Below, one piece after another: positions 8,488 through 18,089 of a DNA stretch of 64,000 nt. The position numbers and the translations under genes were made by a program. Source of the DNA: Cryptosporangium arvum DSM 44712 (GTDB lineage: Bacteria > Actinomycetota > Actinomycetes > Mycobacteriales > Cryptosporangiaceae); assembly GCF_000585375.1 (NCBI RefSeq), contig NZ_KK073874.1:7193913-7257912 (forward strand). The letters are read 5' to 3'. Every line of letters starts with the position of its first letter. The first letter of the stretch is position 1. The notes under the pieces were generated by a model. The model saw nothing but the letters and a program-made list of their open reading frames with translations. It did no database searches and was not told the origin of the DNA.

Positions 8488-9576
8488 TCATACCTCCGCT
8501 GCCGCGAGCTGGCCGCATGCGCCGTCGATCTCTCGACCGCGTGTGTCCCGGACCGTCGTCGGGACGCCAGCGGCCCGCAACCGGTGCACGAACTCCCGCT
8601 CCACTGCCTTCGGGCTGGCGTCCCAATCACTGCCCGGAGTGGGGTTGAGCGGTATCAGGTTCACGTGCGCAAGCCTTTTGGCCAGCAGCCGACCCAACAG
8701 GTCTGCTCGCCACGGCTGGTCGTTCACGTCCTTGATCATGGCGTACTCGATGGAAACGCGTCGCCCGGTTCGCTCGGCGTATTCCCATGCGGCCCCGAGC
8801 ACCTCAGCGACCTTCCATCGGGAGTTCACCGGCACCAACGTGTCTCGTAGTTCGTCGTCAGGCGCGTGCAGGGACACCGCGAGAGTGGCGTTAATGCCCT
8901 CGGCTGTCAACCGGTTGATCGCAGGTACGAGACCAACGGTGGAAATGGTGACCGAACGTTGGGAGAGACCCAGTCCGTCCGGTGCAGCATCGGTGATCCG
9001 GCGGAACGCCGAGAGCACTCGCTTGTAATTAGCGAGCGGCTCACCCATGCCCATGAAGACGACGTTGGACAACCGGTCCTGCGTCTTCGCCATCTCTCGT
9101 GCCGCAACCATCACCTGCTCGACGATCTCGGCGGTCGAGAGGTTCCGCTTGAGGCCACCTTGACCGGTGGCGCAGAACGGGCACGCCATTCCGCAGCCGG
9201 CCTGACTGGAGATGCAGACCGTCGCCCGATCGGGGTAGCGCATCAACACGCTCTCGACCAGAGAGCCGTCGAACGTGCGCCAGAGCCATTTCCGGGTCTC
9301 GCCGTCGTCCGTGGTGACCGAGCGGACCGAGGTCAGCAGGGTCGGCAGGAACGCTTCGGCGAGCGCATCGCGGTCGGCGGCCGGCAGGTCGGTCATCGCG
9401 CCGGGATCCGTCGTCAGCCGCCCGAAATAGTGGGTCGAGAGCTGCTTGGCCCGGAAGGCGGGACGACCGAGGGCGGACACGGCTTCGCGACGCTCCGCTG
9501 GATCGAGATCCGCCAGATGGCGGGGCGGGGCGGTCCGGCGGGGCGCGTCAAGCACCAGAGGGAGTGTCGTCGTCAT
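8488..9576 (-). CDS. rlmN: 23S rRNA (adenine2503-C2)/tRNA methyltransferase RlmN
   Basis: A radical-SAM enzyme that methylates C2 of A2503 in 23S rRNA and A37 of some tRNAs. 362 residues is normal. The [4Fe-4S] motif CxxxCxxC appears as [13 protein letters not shown] (about residues 126-138). [14 protein letters not shown] and VNSRWKV follow, and the C-terminal [12 protein letters not shown] holds the mechanistic cysteine. It lies in the conserved block cdsA-rlmN-DivIVA, 156 bp after cdsA, so it may have its own promoter. The call is secure. Confidence 0.97.
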   Translation of the reverse strand: MTTTLPLVLDAPRRTAPPRHLADLDPAERREAVSALGRPAFRAKQLSTHYFGRLTTDPGAMTDLPAADRDALAEAFLPTLLTSVRSVTTDDGETRKWLWRTFDGSLVESVLMRYPDRATVCISSQAGCGMACPFCATGQGGLKRNLSTAEIVEQVMVAAREMAKTQDRLSNVVFMGMGEPLANYKRVLSAFRRITDAAPDGLGLSQRSVTISTVGLVPAINRLTAEGINATLAVSLHAPDDELRDTLVPVNSRWKVAEVLGAAWEYAERTGRRVSIEYAMIKDVNDQPWRADLLGRLLAKRLAHVNLIPLNPTPGSDWDASPKAVEREFVHRLRAAGVPTTVRDTRGREIDGACGQLAAAEV

Positions 9577-9732
9577 CGCTTGCTCATTGTCACACGCCGC
9601 AGCGGGCCTGCGGCCGGTCTCGGACAGAGGCGTCCGCCACGAAGACGTCTCTCACAGTGATATTCCACCGATCTACTGCACTGAGTGATCGGACGAACAC
9701 CCGAGGTGATTTGTTCGCACCATTTCTCGACG

Positions 9733-10683
9733 TCATGCCGGTGGTGCGAACGCCGTCAACAGCAGGTACGCGACCGGTGCCGCGAACAGCAGCGAGTCGA
9801 GCCGATCCATCAGTCCGCCGTGCCCGGGCAGCAGCGAACTCATGTCCTTGACCCCGAGGTCACGTTTGATCATCGATTCGGTGAGGTCGCCGAGCGTCGC
9901 CGCGATCGCGATCGCGAGGCCGTAGATCACGCCCTCCCACCACGCTCCGTTGTCGAAGCCCAGCTCCAGGAACGCGGCGCCGCCGATCGCGCACGCGAGG
10001 AGCGAACCGGCCATACCCTCCCAGGACTTCTTCGGGCTCACCGTCGGGGCCATCGGGTGCCGGCCGGCCAGCACCCCGGCCGCGTAGCCGCCGATGTCGC
10101 TGCAGGCCACGGTCGCGATGAACGCGATGATCCGCATCACGCCGTCGTCGGCGACCTCGAGCAGCACCGCGAAGCCGCCCAGGAACGGCACGTAGGTGGC
10201 CACCAGCACCGCGGCGGTGACGTCACGCTGGAAGCCGACCGGCCCGTCGGGGATACGCCAGATCACCACCGCGACGACCGTCAGCAACAACCCGAGCAGG
10301 AGCGCTTCCGGGCCGCTGACGTACGTGATGACGATCGTGCCGACGCCGCCGACGACCAGCGGGATCATCGGCGGGCGCGCCTCGACCGGGCGGATCGCCC
10401 GCACCAGCTCCCAGATGCCGACGCCCATCGCGGCCGCGATCACGGCGGCGAACGCGATCTTCGACGTGAACAGCGTCACGAGAACGAGCGCGGCGAGCCC
10501 CACCCCGACGCCGATCGCCGCCGGCAGGTTGCGCCCGGCGCGGCTCGCCCGGGCGGCCGTCGACACTGCTGCCCCCAGGGGTGGCCCGACCGGCACCGCG
10601 TTCCCGTCGTCGTTCTTCGGGACGGCGGGGCCGGGAGAACCGCTGGGTGCCGCCGGCGCATCCACGGAAGGGACCTCACTCAT
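9733..10683 (-). CDS. cdsA: Phosphatidate cytidylyltransferase
   Basis: Makes CDP-diacylglycerol from phosphatidate and CTP at the membrane, the entry to phospholipid synthesis. 316 residues. A Pro/Ala-rich cytoplasmic N-terminus (about 50 residues) is followed by some eight hydrophobic helices. The CDP-diglyceride signature reads ATLGDLTESMIKRDLGVKDMSSLLPGHGGLMDRLDS near residues 255-290. PTVSPKKSWEGMAGSL is the second conserved loop. It follows frr after a 45-bp gap that holds a hairpin overlapping the likely ribosome site. Confidence 0.96.
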   Translation of the reverse strand: MSEVPSVDAPAAPSGSPGPAVPKNDDGNAVPVGPPLGAAVSTAARASRAGRNLPAAIGVGVGLAALVLVTLFTSKIAFAAVIAAAMGVGIWELVRAIRPVEARPPMIPLVVGGVGTIVITYVSGPEALLLGLLLTVVAVVIWRIPDGPVGFQRDVTAAVLVATYVPFLGGFAVLLEVADDGVMRIIAFIATVACSDIGGYAAGVLAGRHPMAPTVSPKKSWEGMAGSLLACAIGGAAFLELGFDNGAWWEGVIYGLAIAIAATLGDLTESMIKRDLGVKDMSSLLPGHGGLMDRLDSLLFAAPVAYLLLTAFAPPA

Positions 10684-10692
10684 GCCTGTCAG

Positions 10693-10717
10693 GCCCTCCC
10701 GGCGGCGCCGGGAGGGC
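10693..10717 (-). promoter_or_regulatory. Hairpin over the cdsA ribosome binding site
   Basis: A perfect 11-bp stem with a 3-nt loop lies between frr and cdsA. On the transcribed strand its 3' arm reads GCCGGGAGGGC, so the GGGAGGG that would act as Shine-Dalgarno for cdsA (10 nt before ATG) is paired. It could limit cdsA translation or act as a weak terminator; no U-tract follows. Confidence 0.5.
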
Positions 10718-10728
10718 TATTCGGACCG

Positions 10729-11286
10729 TCAGACCTCGAGGAGCTCGGCTTCCTTGTGCTTCATCAGCTCGTCGACCTGGTGGACGTACTTGCCGGTGGT
10801 GTCGTCGAGCTCCTTCTCGGCGCGACGCACGTCGTCCTCGCCGGCCTCGCCGTCCTTGCCGATCTTGTCCAGCGCTTCCTTGGCCCGCCGCCGGATGTTG
10901 CGGATCGAGACCTTGGCGTCCTCACCCTTGGAGCGGGCCACCTTCACCAGGTCGCGCCGACGCTCCTCGGTGAGCTGGGGGAAGATGACGCGGATGATCG
11001 AGCCGTCGTTGCTCGGGTTGACGCCGAGGTCGGAGTCGCGGATCGCGCGCTCGAGCGTACCCAGCTGGGAGCCGTCGTACGGCTTGATGACCGCCATCCG
11101 CGCCTCCGGGATCGTGATGGAGGCCAGCTGGGGCAGCGGCGTCATCGCGCCGTAGTAGTCGACGAAGATCTTGCCGAACATCGCCGGAGCCGCCCGGCCG
11201 GTACGCACCGAGCCGAAGTCCTCCTTGGCGACCTCGACGGCTTTCTCCATCTTCTCCTCGGCTTCGAAGAGAGTTTCGTCGATCAC
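10729..11286 (-). CDS. frr: Ribosome recycling factor
   Basis: With EF-G it splits post-termination ribosomes. 185 residues, exactly the family length. [22 protein letters not shown] near the N-terminus and the C-terminal helical [20 protein letters not shown] are diagnostic. It is downstream of pyrH by 46 bp in the conserved rpsB-tsf-pyrH-frr order. Confidence 0.98.
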   Translation of the reverse strand: MIDETLFEAEEKMEKAVEVAKEDFGSVRTGRAAPAMFGKIFVDYYGAMTPLPQLASITIPEARMAVIKPYDGSQLGTLERAIRDSDLGVNPSNDGSIIRVIFPQLTEERRRDLVKVARSKGEDAKVSIRNIRRRAKEALDKIGKDGEAGEDDVRRAEKELDDTTGKYVHQVDELMKHKEAELLEV

Positions 11287-11332
11287 GGGTGTCGCCTCCT
11301 GGGCTCGGTCTCTTGCCGGCGTGAAGATTATT

Positions 11333-12115
11333 TCAGTCCGCGGAAGTCGTGGTGACCGGCTCCGTGGTCACCAACGTTCCAATCCGGTCACCGCGCACCG
11401 CGCGCGTGATGTTGCCGGGGACGAGCAGGTCGAAGACGACCAGCGGCAGGTCGTTCTCCATGCACAGACTAATCGCGGCGGCGTCGGCGACCCCGAGGCC
11501 GCGGGTGAGCACCTCGGTGTAGCTGATCCGGTCGAATCGGACGGCCGCCGGGTTCTTCTTCGGGTCGTCGTCGTAGACGCCGTCGACCTGAGTGGCCTTG
11601 AGCAGCACGTCCGCGCCGATCTCCAGCGCGCGCTGGGCGGCGACGGTGTCGGTGGTGAAGTACGGCATGCCCGCGCCGGCGCCGAAAATGACGACGCGGC
11701 CCTTCTCCAGGTGACGCATCGCGCGCCGCGGGATGTAGGGCTCGGCGACCTGGGCCATGTTGATGGCGGTCTGGACGCGGGTGTCGATGCCCTGCTTCTC
11801 CAGGAAGTCCTGGAGCGCGAGGCAGTTCATCACGGTGCCCAGCATGCCCATGTAGTCCGAGCGCGCCCGGTCCATGCCGCGCTGCTGCAACTCAGCGCCG
11901 CGGAAGTAGTTGCCGCCGCCGACGACGACCGCGACCTGCAGGCCCTGCCGGACGACGTCGGCGATCTGGACGGCGATCGCTTGCACGACGTCGGGGTCGA
12001 CGCCGAACTGGCCGCCGCCGAACACCTCACCGGAGAGTTTGAGCATCACCCGTGACCAGGGACGGTCGCGGCCGGCGGTCTTCGTGTCCGGGGCGGGGCT
12101 GGTCTGCAGGGTCAT
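11333..12115 (-). CDS. pyrH: UMP kinase
   Basis: Phosphorylates UMP to UDP with ATP; an amino-acid-kinase-fold hexamer. 260 residues. After a 20-residue leader come [12 protein letters not shown] (phosphate loop), [11 protein letters not shown], the UMP-contact [15 protein letters not shown] and [17 protein letters not shown]. It stands between tsf, after a strong hairpin, and frr. Confidence 0.98.
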   Translation of the reverse strand: MTLQTSPAPDTKTAGRDRPWSRVMLKLSGEVFGGGQFGVDPDVVQAIAVQIADVVRQGLQVAVVVGGGNYFRGAELQQRGMDRARSDYMGMLGTVMNCLALQDFLEKQGIDTRVQTAINMAQVAEPYIPRRAMRHLEKGRVVIFGAGAGMPYFTTDTVAAQRALEIGADVLLKATQVDGVYDDDPKKNPAAVRFDRISYTEVLTRGLGVADAAAISLCMENDLPLVVFDLLVPGNITRAVRGDRIGTLVTTEPVTTTSAD

Positions 12116-12138
12116 CGCTGCTCTCCTAGGTGATCATG

Positions 12139-12177
12139 CGAAAGCCGCCGGTGGCGGTACGCCACCGGCGGCTTTCG
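12139..12177 (-). terminator. Hairpin terminator after tsf
   Basis: A perfect 18-bp inverted repeat (12139-12156 with 12160-12177) with loop GTA, starting with CGAAAGCC at its edge. It lies in the gap between the tsf stop and the pyrH start. No long U-tract follows on the minus strand, as is common in actinomycetes. It probably reduces read-through from rpsB-tsf into pyrH-frr. Confidence 0.8.
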
Positions 12178-12220
12178 TGCGTCGTCTGGACACGCGAGCC
12201 GGCCCGGTGGGCCGGCCTCG

Positions 12221-13042
12221 TCAGGCCTGTCCGACCTCGAACCGGACGAACCGGCTCACCGTGACACCGGCGCCGTCGAGCTGGGCCTTCACCGTCTTCT
12301 TGCTGTCCTGCACCGAGGACTGCTCGAGCAGCACGTTCTCCTTGAAGAAGCCGTTCACCCGGCCCTCGACGATCTTCGGGAGCGCCTGCTCCGGCTTGCC
12401 CTCTTCGCGGGCGGTGGCCTCGGCGATACGACGCTCGTTCTCGACGATGTCGCCGGGGACCTCGTCGCGGGTGACGTACTGCGGGCGCATCGCGGCGACC
12501 TGCATCGCGGCACCGCGGGCGACCTCGACGTCTCCGCCGGCGAACTCGACGAGCACGCCGACCTGCGGCGGCAGCGACGGGTCCTTGCGGTGCATGTAGG
12601 TGGCGACCTGGCCGTCGAGCAGCGCCACCCGGCGCAGCTCCAGCTTCTCGCCGATCTTGACCGAGGCGGCCTCGATGTTCTCGGCGACGGTCTTGCCGTC
12701 CTTGAGCTTCTCGGCGAGCAGCGCGTCCAGGTCGCCCACCTTCGCCGCGGCGGCGTGCGCCACGATGTCGGCGGCCAGGCTCTGGAACTCGTCGTTCTTG
12801 GCGACGAAGTCCGTCTCGGAGTTGAGCTCGATGATCGCGCCTTCGGCGGCGGCGATGAGGCCGTTCGCCGCGGTGCGCTCGCCACCACGCTTGGCGGCCT
12901 TGGCCGCGCCCTTGATGCGCAGCACCTCGACGGCCTTGTCGAAGTCGCCCTCAGCCTCGGTGAGCGCCTTCTTGGCGTCCATCATGCCCGCGCCCGTCAG
13001 GTCGCGGAGCTTCTTCACGTCGGCGGCGGAAATGTTCGCCAT
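12221..13042 (-). CDS. tsf: Translation elongation factor Ts
   Basis: Nucleotide-exchange factor for EF-Tu. 273 residues, normal for actinobacteria. The N-terminal UBA-like helix block reads [22 protein letters not shown]. The core signature [16 protein letters not shown] is at about residues 74-89. The C-terminus [12 protein letters not shown] is typical. It follows rpsB after an unusual 296-bp spacer filled with a 24-bp repeat. Confidence 0.98.
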   Translation of the reverse strand: MANISAADVKKLRDLTGAGMMDAKKALTEAEGDFDKAVEVLRIKGAAKAAKRGGERTAANGLIAAAEGAIIELNSETDFVAKNDEFQSLAADIVAHAAAAKVGDLDALLAEKLKDGKTVAENIEAASVKIGEKLELRRVALLDGQVATYMHRKDPSLPPQVGVLVEFAGGDVEVARGAAMQVAAMRPQYVTRDEVPGDIVENERRIAEATAREEGKPEQALPKIVEGRVNGFFKENVLLEQSSVQDSKKTVKAQLDGAGVTVSRFVRFEVGQA

Positions 13043-13153
13043 TGTCCGTTCTCTCAGATCCGTAGTCTGTGGCCCGGCGTTGGGCCTGGGGTGTTCGCTC
13101 GGGTCCGGGCGGTTCAGCGCCGGGATGGTTTCCTCGGGGTGGTTTCCCCGGCC

Positions 13154-13249
13154 GGTGACCTGGATGTTCTCCGGGTCGGTGACCTGGATGGTTTCCCGGT
13201 CGCTGACCTGGATGGTTTCCCGGTCGGTGACCTGGATGGTTTCCCGGTG
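13154..13249. repeat. 24-bp tandem array in the rpsB-tsf spacer
   Basis: Four consecutive 24-bp units built on GGTGACCTGGATGGTTTCCC. Units 2-4 differ by one or two bases and unit 1 is more diverged. Degenerate GGTTTCC copies continue upstream to about 13125. The period is a multiple of three, but the six frames show no credible gene. The array lies in the transcribed leader of tsf if rpsB-tsf is one operon. Confidence 0.85.
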
Positions 13250-13338
13250 GTGGACCGTTTGGAGCTTCCTCCCGGCGGGTGGCCGCCTGGAGCCGACGCT
13301 CGGATCCGGGCGGGTGGCCCGCCCGGATCCGGGCGTGA

Positions 13339-14274
13339 TCAGGACTCGGTGCTGGCCGGGGCCGGCTCGGCGGCGACCGGAGCGGCCTCGGCGGCGACCG
13401 GGGCCGGCTCGGTGCTGGCCGGGGCCGACTCGGCGGCCGGGGCGTCAGCGGCCGGGGCGTCAGCGGCCGGGGCCTCGGTGGCCGCGGCGGGCTCCTCGGT
13501 CTTCGACTCGAGCAGCTCGCGCTCCCACTCGGGCAGCGGCTCGTTCGCGGCCGGGGCGTCCGGCTTCGTGTCGGCCTTGCTGCCACCGGCGCGGGCGATC
13601 AGACCCTCGGCGACGGCGTCGGCGACGACCCGGGTGAGCAGAGCGGCGCTACGGATCGCGTCGTCGTTGCCCGGGATCTTGTAGTCGACCTCGTCCGGGT
13701 CGCAGTTGGTGTCGAGGATCGCGACGATCGGGATGTGCAGCTTGCGCGACTCGTCGACCGCGATGTGCTCCTTCTTGGTGTCGACGATCCACACCGCGGA
13801 AGGCACCTTCTGCATGTCGCGAAGACCGCCGAGCGTGCGCTCGAGCTTGTCCTTCTCGCGCTTGAGAACGAGGGCTTCCTTCTTCGTGAGCACGTTGTCG
13901 CCACCGGTCTGCTCGATGATCTCGAGCTCCTTGAGGCGCTGCAGGCGCTTGTACACGGTCTGGAAGTTCGTGAGCATGCCACCCAGCCAGCGCTGGTTCA
14001 CGTACGGCATGCCGACCCGGCGGGCCTGCTCGGCGATGGCCTCCTGGGCCTGCTTCTTGGTGCCGATGAACAGGATCGTTCCGCCGTGCGCGACCGTCTG
14101 CTTGACGAACTCGTACGCGTTGTCGATGTACGTGAGCGTCTGCTGCAGGTCGATGATGTAGATCCCGTTGCGCTCCGTCAGGATGAAGCGCTTCATCTTC
14201 GGGTTCCAACGTCGGGTCTGGTGCCCGAAGTGCACGCCGCTCTCGAGGAGCTGGCGCATTCCGACGACGGCCAT
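13339..14274 (-). CDS. rpsB: 30S ribosomal protein S2
   Basis: Small-subunit protein S2, 311 residues from ATG 14274 ([19 protein letters not shown]). The frame is open further upstream, but the conserved family start is this methionine. [21 protein letters not shown] and [22 protein letters not shown] are clear signatures. The last 50-60 residues are an Ala/Pro/Glu-rich tail with repeated [10 protein letters not shown] and [13 protein letters not shown], longer than in most S2 proteins and probably disordered. First gene of the rpsB-tsf unit. Confidence 0.98.
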   Translation of the reverse strand: MAVVGMRQLLESGVHFGHQTRRWNPKMKRFILTERNGIYIIDLQQTLTYIDNAYEFVKQTVAHGGTILFIGTKKQAQEAIAEQARRVGMPYVNQRWLGGMLTNFQTVYKRLQRLKELEIIEQTGGDNVLTKKEALVLKREKDKLERTLGGLRDMQKVPSAVWIVDTKKEHIAVDESRKLHIPIVAILDTNCDPDEVDYKIPGNDDAIRSAALLTRVVADAVAEGLIARAGGSKADTKPDAPAANEPLPEWERELLESKTEEPAAATEAPAADAPAADAPAAESAPASTEPAPVAAEAAPVAAEPAPASTES

Positions 14275-15044
14275 GAGTGTGGCGCGTCCTTCCGTTTTTC
14301 GGGCGGCGCGCGTGTTCGGCGCACCGCGGTTTCCTCGGTTGTCGCTCCGGTGTGCTGCGCTGCGGCAGACCCGGCGCCCTGGTGCCCCACGGTCGATGGC
14401 CCCCAGCAGGGGACCGAGGAGACCGCCGCGCGTTCGTCGCCTCTCCGCCGGAGCGGGAAGGTGGCCCTGCCGCCGGAGCGGAGGGACACGAAGCGCGGTG
14501 GGCACGCGAAGTCGACCCGCTGATGCGGGTCGCCGTCCAGAAGTCTACGCGGAGTGGGCCCGGAACGCCGAACCCGGTCGTCGGCGCGGCTCAGAGGTGT
14601 TTGGTGGGGTCGGGGCTTTGGCGGTTGGGGGGCGTTTTAGCTCGGGGCGGTTCTGTGCTCGGGGGCTTCGGTGCTTGGGGGCTAGGGCGCACGGGGGGCT
14701 GGGCGCACAAGGCGGTTCCGTGCTCGAGGGCCTCGATGCACGGGGGCTAGGGCGCACGGGGGCTGGGCGCACAAGGCGGTTCCGCGCTCGGGGGCCTTTG
14801 GCGCTCGGAACGGTTCGGCACTCGGGGCCGCTTCGGGGCGCGGGGCGGTTCGGCACTCAGGGCGGTTCGGCACTCAGGGCGCTTGGGCGCACGCGGCGGT
14901 TGGCCGGATCTGGTGCTCCGGGCGTCCCTCGCGCTCCGGGCGTCCCTCGCGCTCCGGGCGTCCCTCGCGCTCCAGGCGTCCCTCGCGCTCCGGGGCGGAG
15001 TGCGAGGAACGCGAGGAGCTTCGGGGCGCGAGGCTCTCGGCGGG
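14275..15044. other. 770-bp gene-free region with degenerate GC repeats
   Basis: No frame shows a recognisable protein. The first about 270 bp upstream of rpsB should hold its promoter and leader. From about 14600 the DNA becomes G-rich, with degenerate copies of GGCGGTTCxGxxCTCGGGG, then two cleaner 18-bp arrays. Confidence 0.7.
14844..14995. repeat. Two 18-bp tandem arrays upstream of rpsB
   Basis: About 14844-14879 has two units of GGCGGTTCGGCACTCAGG. From 14913 there are four units of GCGCTCCGGGCGTCCCTC (first and fourth with one change) and a partial fifth running into 14995. Different sequences with the same period suggest independent local expansions. Neither has CRISPR-like spacers. 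Confidence 0.8.
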
Positions 15045-17837
15045 TCAGCCGACGGCGATGGCTGCGCAGAGAAGAACGGCGATTCCGAGGGTCACGGAAA
15101 GCGCGCCGGGGCGGGCGAGGAGAGCAGGAAGCGATTGGGTACTCCCAGCGATCGAGCCCGCCCGCGCACCCTTGAGCACCCCGACAGCCAGCAGGATCAG
15201 CCCGATCACACCCAGGCCTCCGCCGAGTGCCCCGCCCGCATCCGGAACGACCGCCAACGCCGAACGCCAACTCACGACCGCAGCCGGCACCGCGGTCGCC
15301 AACAACACCACGAGCACGAGCGCGATCCGTGCCCCCGACCGCCACTGCGCCGGAGTCGGCCGACGTCGCGGCGCACGCGTGGCCTTCTTCGACGTGACAG
15401 CAGGACGGGACGTGGGGTCGATCGGGGCGGGCGCGGACCCGGCCGGGTAGGGACGGGCCGCAGCGACCTCGAGCGGAACTGGCCCTCCCGTGGAGGACCC
15501 GGTGATCGCGCCCGCGAAGTCGCGCTGCACGGAGGCACTCCCCTCTTTCGGACTCCCGGCCACACCAAATCCGGATGCACCAGAGTCCGCCGCACCAGAG
15601 TCCGCCGCACTGAAGTCCGCAGCACCAGAGTCCGCCGCAGCGGCCCCGGCGGTTCCGGGCAACCCGGCGTCACTTCGGTAGCCGGTATCTCCGGGCAACC
15701 CGGCGTCGCTTCGGTAGCCGGTATCTCCGGGCAACCCGGCGTCACCCTGGTAGCCGGCGTCTCCGGGGAAACCGGCGCCACTCTGGTGACCGATGGAGCG
15801 AGAACCCACGGCACCGGGCCCTGGCGTTCCGGCGCTGGTGATACCGGCGCGCACCGCGTCGGATTCCGTCCGGGCCAGTTCGGTCCCATCGACAGTCGGC
15901 ACCGCCGACGGTGTCGAAGCGAATTCGGAACCACCCGCCGGATCCGACCCAGGACCGCCGCCCGAGGTCGCGTCGTCCGCCCGACCCCGCTCCGACCTCC
16001 AGCCGACCGGCCGCGCAGGCCACAACCGCCGCACCGCCTCCCGAGACGGAAGCATCGACGCCAACCGCGCACCGAACGAGGGCGCCGGCGTCGCATTGTC
16101 AGCCGCCTCCGGACCAGGCCCGAGCGGTCCGGGCGGCGACATCCGCTGCGTGTCATCACTCGACTTGACCCGAGCCCGCGTCCGAGCAACCAGCGCATCA
16201 AACGTCGGAACCGGCTCAGCGATCGTGATCGGATGCGGCACCGACCCGATCGGAAACGCCCCACCCCGCTCGTCGTCCGCACCAACCGGCTCGACCGACT
16301 CCGAAGCCTCTAGTACCCGCCCGTCCTTGTCGACCAGCCCCAGCCGAACCAGCACCGACTCGGTCTCCGGCCAGTGCGACCGCGCTCCGCCCGACGAGGC
16401 GTTCTCCGTACCCGAGGAAGCCCACGACCCCACTCCGTCCCAGGACGCCCCCCGCTCGACCGCCTCGTCGGCCGGGCCCTCCCCCACGCGGATCGGCGCC
16501 AACGAAACAGTCGTCGCTTCCCCCGGGTCTTCTCCCCCGCTGGCCAACTCCTCGACCGCACGTCCACTCGCCGAGGTCGAGTCCGCTCCAGCCCTCAAAG
16601 CCGCATCACCCGAGGACTGCGATGCAGCAGCGTCCACCGCCGAAACAGCAGATTCACCCGGGCCCGCCCCCGAGCCACCCCCAGCCCGCCGCTCCCCAGC
16701 AGCCACCGATGCAGATACCGCCGGGGCCTCATCTGCCGGAGCAGGCCCCGAAGCCGCACTCGCCGCAGCCGGAGCATCCGGAGCCGAAGGCACCGCAGCA
16801 GGAGCAGGCGTCGCCACAGCCGAAGCCGGAACTGGATGAGCCGTGGCCGGAGACGCTGGGGCCGAAGACGCACTCGTCGCAGTCGTCATCGCCGCAGAAC
16901 TCGGCGCAGCCGAATCATCCCCAACCCGCGCGCCACCTCCGGTCGACCTGGACGCGGGAGCACCCGCAGGCGCACCAGGCGCCGACTTCGTCCTCGCCGC
17001 GATCGCCTTGGGCACCGCCAACGTTCGATAAGCCTGGATCAACTCCAACGCAGCGGGATGCTCCACCACACTGCTCGCTGCACCAGCATCCGTCCCCGAT
17101 ACATCGTCATCGGCGCCCTCACCGACCGAGCCCTTCACCCCCGAGGCTCCCCCACTCCCCGAGCCACCCCGACCCCCCGGAGCAACCGAGCCACCCCGAC
17201 CGCCCGAAGCACTCGAGCCACCCCGACCTCCCGGAGCAACCGGAGCAACCGACCCTTCCGACGACGCCTGCCCCTCCGAGGAGACCCGCGCCTCCGCGGA
17301 ACGGCGCCCGTCCGAGCCAACCCGTCCCTCCGACATACCCCCCACGCCCGCACCCGCAGACGATCCCGACGACGAACTCCGCGCCGCACGTGGACTCCGC
17401 GCCGGAGGAACGACGGGCGCCTCGTCCGTCGACACCTCCGAAGCCTCGACCGACGCCGCCGGCTGAGCACCCCCGGCCCGAGGCCGTGCAGGCGAGGGTT
17501 TCCGCGCCGCCTTCCGCGGCTCCGCCGCCGTACTCACCCCTCGCCGCGCAGGCCGAGCCGACACAGCCGACGTCCGCGCCCGTGCCCCCCGCCCCGCCGC
17601 TTTCCCGTCCTCTACTTCAGCCCGCGAAGCACCCTCATCCGACCCACCAGAAGAACCAGCCCCAGCGGGAGCATCAGTCACAGAGGAAGCATCAGTCCCA
17701 GCAGAAGGCCCCAAGCCCGCCGAACCGGAGTCCCCACCCCTCGAACCACCGGTCGCACCAGCCCCCCGGGCCGCCGACCCCGACCCTCGGGAAGCCCCCC
17801 GATCCGACTCATCCGCCAACGACGGGTTCTCGACCAT
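15045..17837 (-). CDS. Very large disordered protein with three C-terminal membrane helices
   Basis: 930 residues from ATG 17837, which has GGGAGGAG five bases upstream; the frame stays open 23 codons further 5'. About 820 residues are Ala/Gly/Ser/Pro-rich and probably cytoplasmic and disordered. Two islands look ordered: ALELIQAYRTLAVPKAIAAR (about 285) and the segment SVLVRLGLVDKDGRVLEASE to PTFDALVARTRARVK (about 525-590). A 12-residue repeat, GDTGYRSDAGLP, occurs around residues 690-730. At the end are three hydrophobic helices, starting with ARIALVLVVLLATAVPAAVV. No family recognised. It stands alone between the rpsB leader and a divergent aminotransferase. The coding call rests on the uninterrupted frame, the ribosome site and the membrane segments. 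Confidence 0.7.
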   Translation of the reverse strand: MVENPSLADESDRGASRGSGSAARGAGATGGSRGGDSGSAGLGPSAGTDASSVTDAPAGAGSSGGSDEGASRAEVEDGKAAGRGARARTSAVSARPARRGVSTAAEPRKAARKPSPARPRAGGAQPAASVEASEVSTDEAPVVPPARSPRAARSSSSGSSAGAGVGGMSEGRVGSDGRRSAEARVSSEGQASSEGSVAPVAPGGRGGSSASGGRGGSVAPGGRGGSGSGGASGVKGSVGEGADDDVSGTDAGAASSVVEHPAALELIQAYRTLAVPKAIAARTKSAPGAPAGAPASRSTGGGARVGDDSAAPSSAAMTTATSASSAPASPATAHPVPASAVATPAPAAVPSAPDAPAAASAASGPAPADEAPAVSASVAAGERRAGGGSGAGPGESAVSAVDAAASQSSGDAALRAGADSTSASGRAVEELASGGEDPGEATTVSLAPIRVGEGPADEAVERGASWDGVGSWASSGTENASSGGARSHWPETESVLVRLGLVDKDGRVLEASESVEPVGADDERGGAFPIGSVPHPITIAEPVPTFDALVARTRARVKSSDDTQRMSPPGPLGPGPEAADNATPAPSFGARLASMLPSREAVRRLWPARPVGWRSERGRADDATSGGGPGSDPAGGSEFASTPSAVPTVDGTELARTESDAVRAGITSAGTPGPGAVGSRSIGHQSGAGFPGDAGYQGDAGLPGDTGYRSDAGLPGDTGYRSDAGLPGTAGAAAADSGAADFSAADSGAADSGASGFGVAGSPKEGSASVQRDFAGAITGSSTGGPVPLEVAAARPYPAGSAPAPIDPTSRPAVTSKKATRAPRRRPTPAQWRSGARIALVLVVLLATAVPAAVVSWRSALAVVPDAGGALGGGLGVIGLILLAVGVLKGARAGSIAGSTQSLPALLARPGALSVTLGIAVLLCAAIAVG
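15655..15770. repeat. 36-bp in-frame repeat in the disordered membrane protein gene
   Basis: Nearly exact 36-bp units encode GDTGYRSDAGLP on the minus strand (two full copies plus related GDAGYQGDAGLP). Next to it, 15-bp units encode ADSGA-like repeats at about 15585-15645. Confidence 0.8.
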
Positions 17838-18089
17838 CGGAGCTCCTCCCGCTGCGACGCGTCCCGCGATCCGCGCCTTAGCAGACGTTACCGAGGTAAC
17901 CCCCACAACCCGATGACCGACCCGACCTCCCCGTTAAGGCCCACCGCGAACCCCCCATACGTTTCGCCCGATTAATTCCATTCACGAGCGTCGATTCCTG
18001 CTTTAGGCAGACCTTAAGTCAAGATATGGTGGGCCAAAAACGGCGCCCGATGTGCTGAACAGGAAAGACAGCGCCTATGGTCTGGGGTC

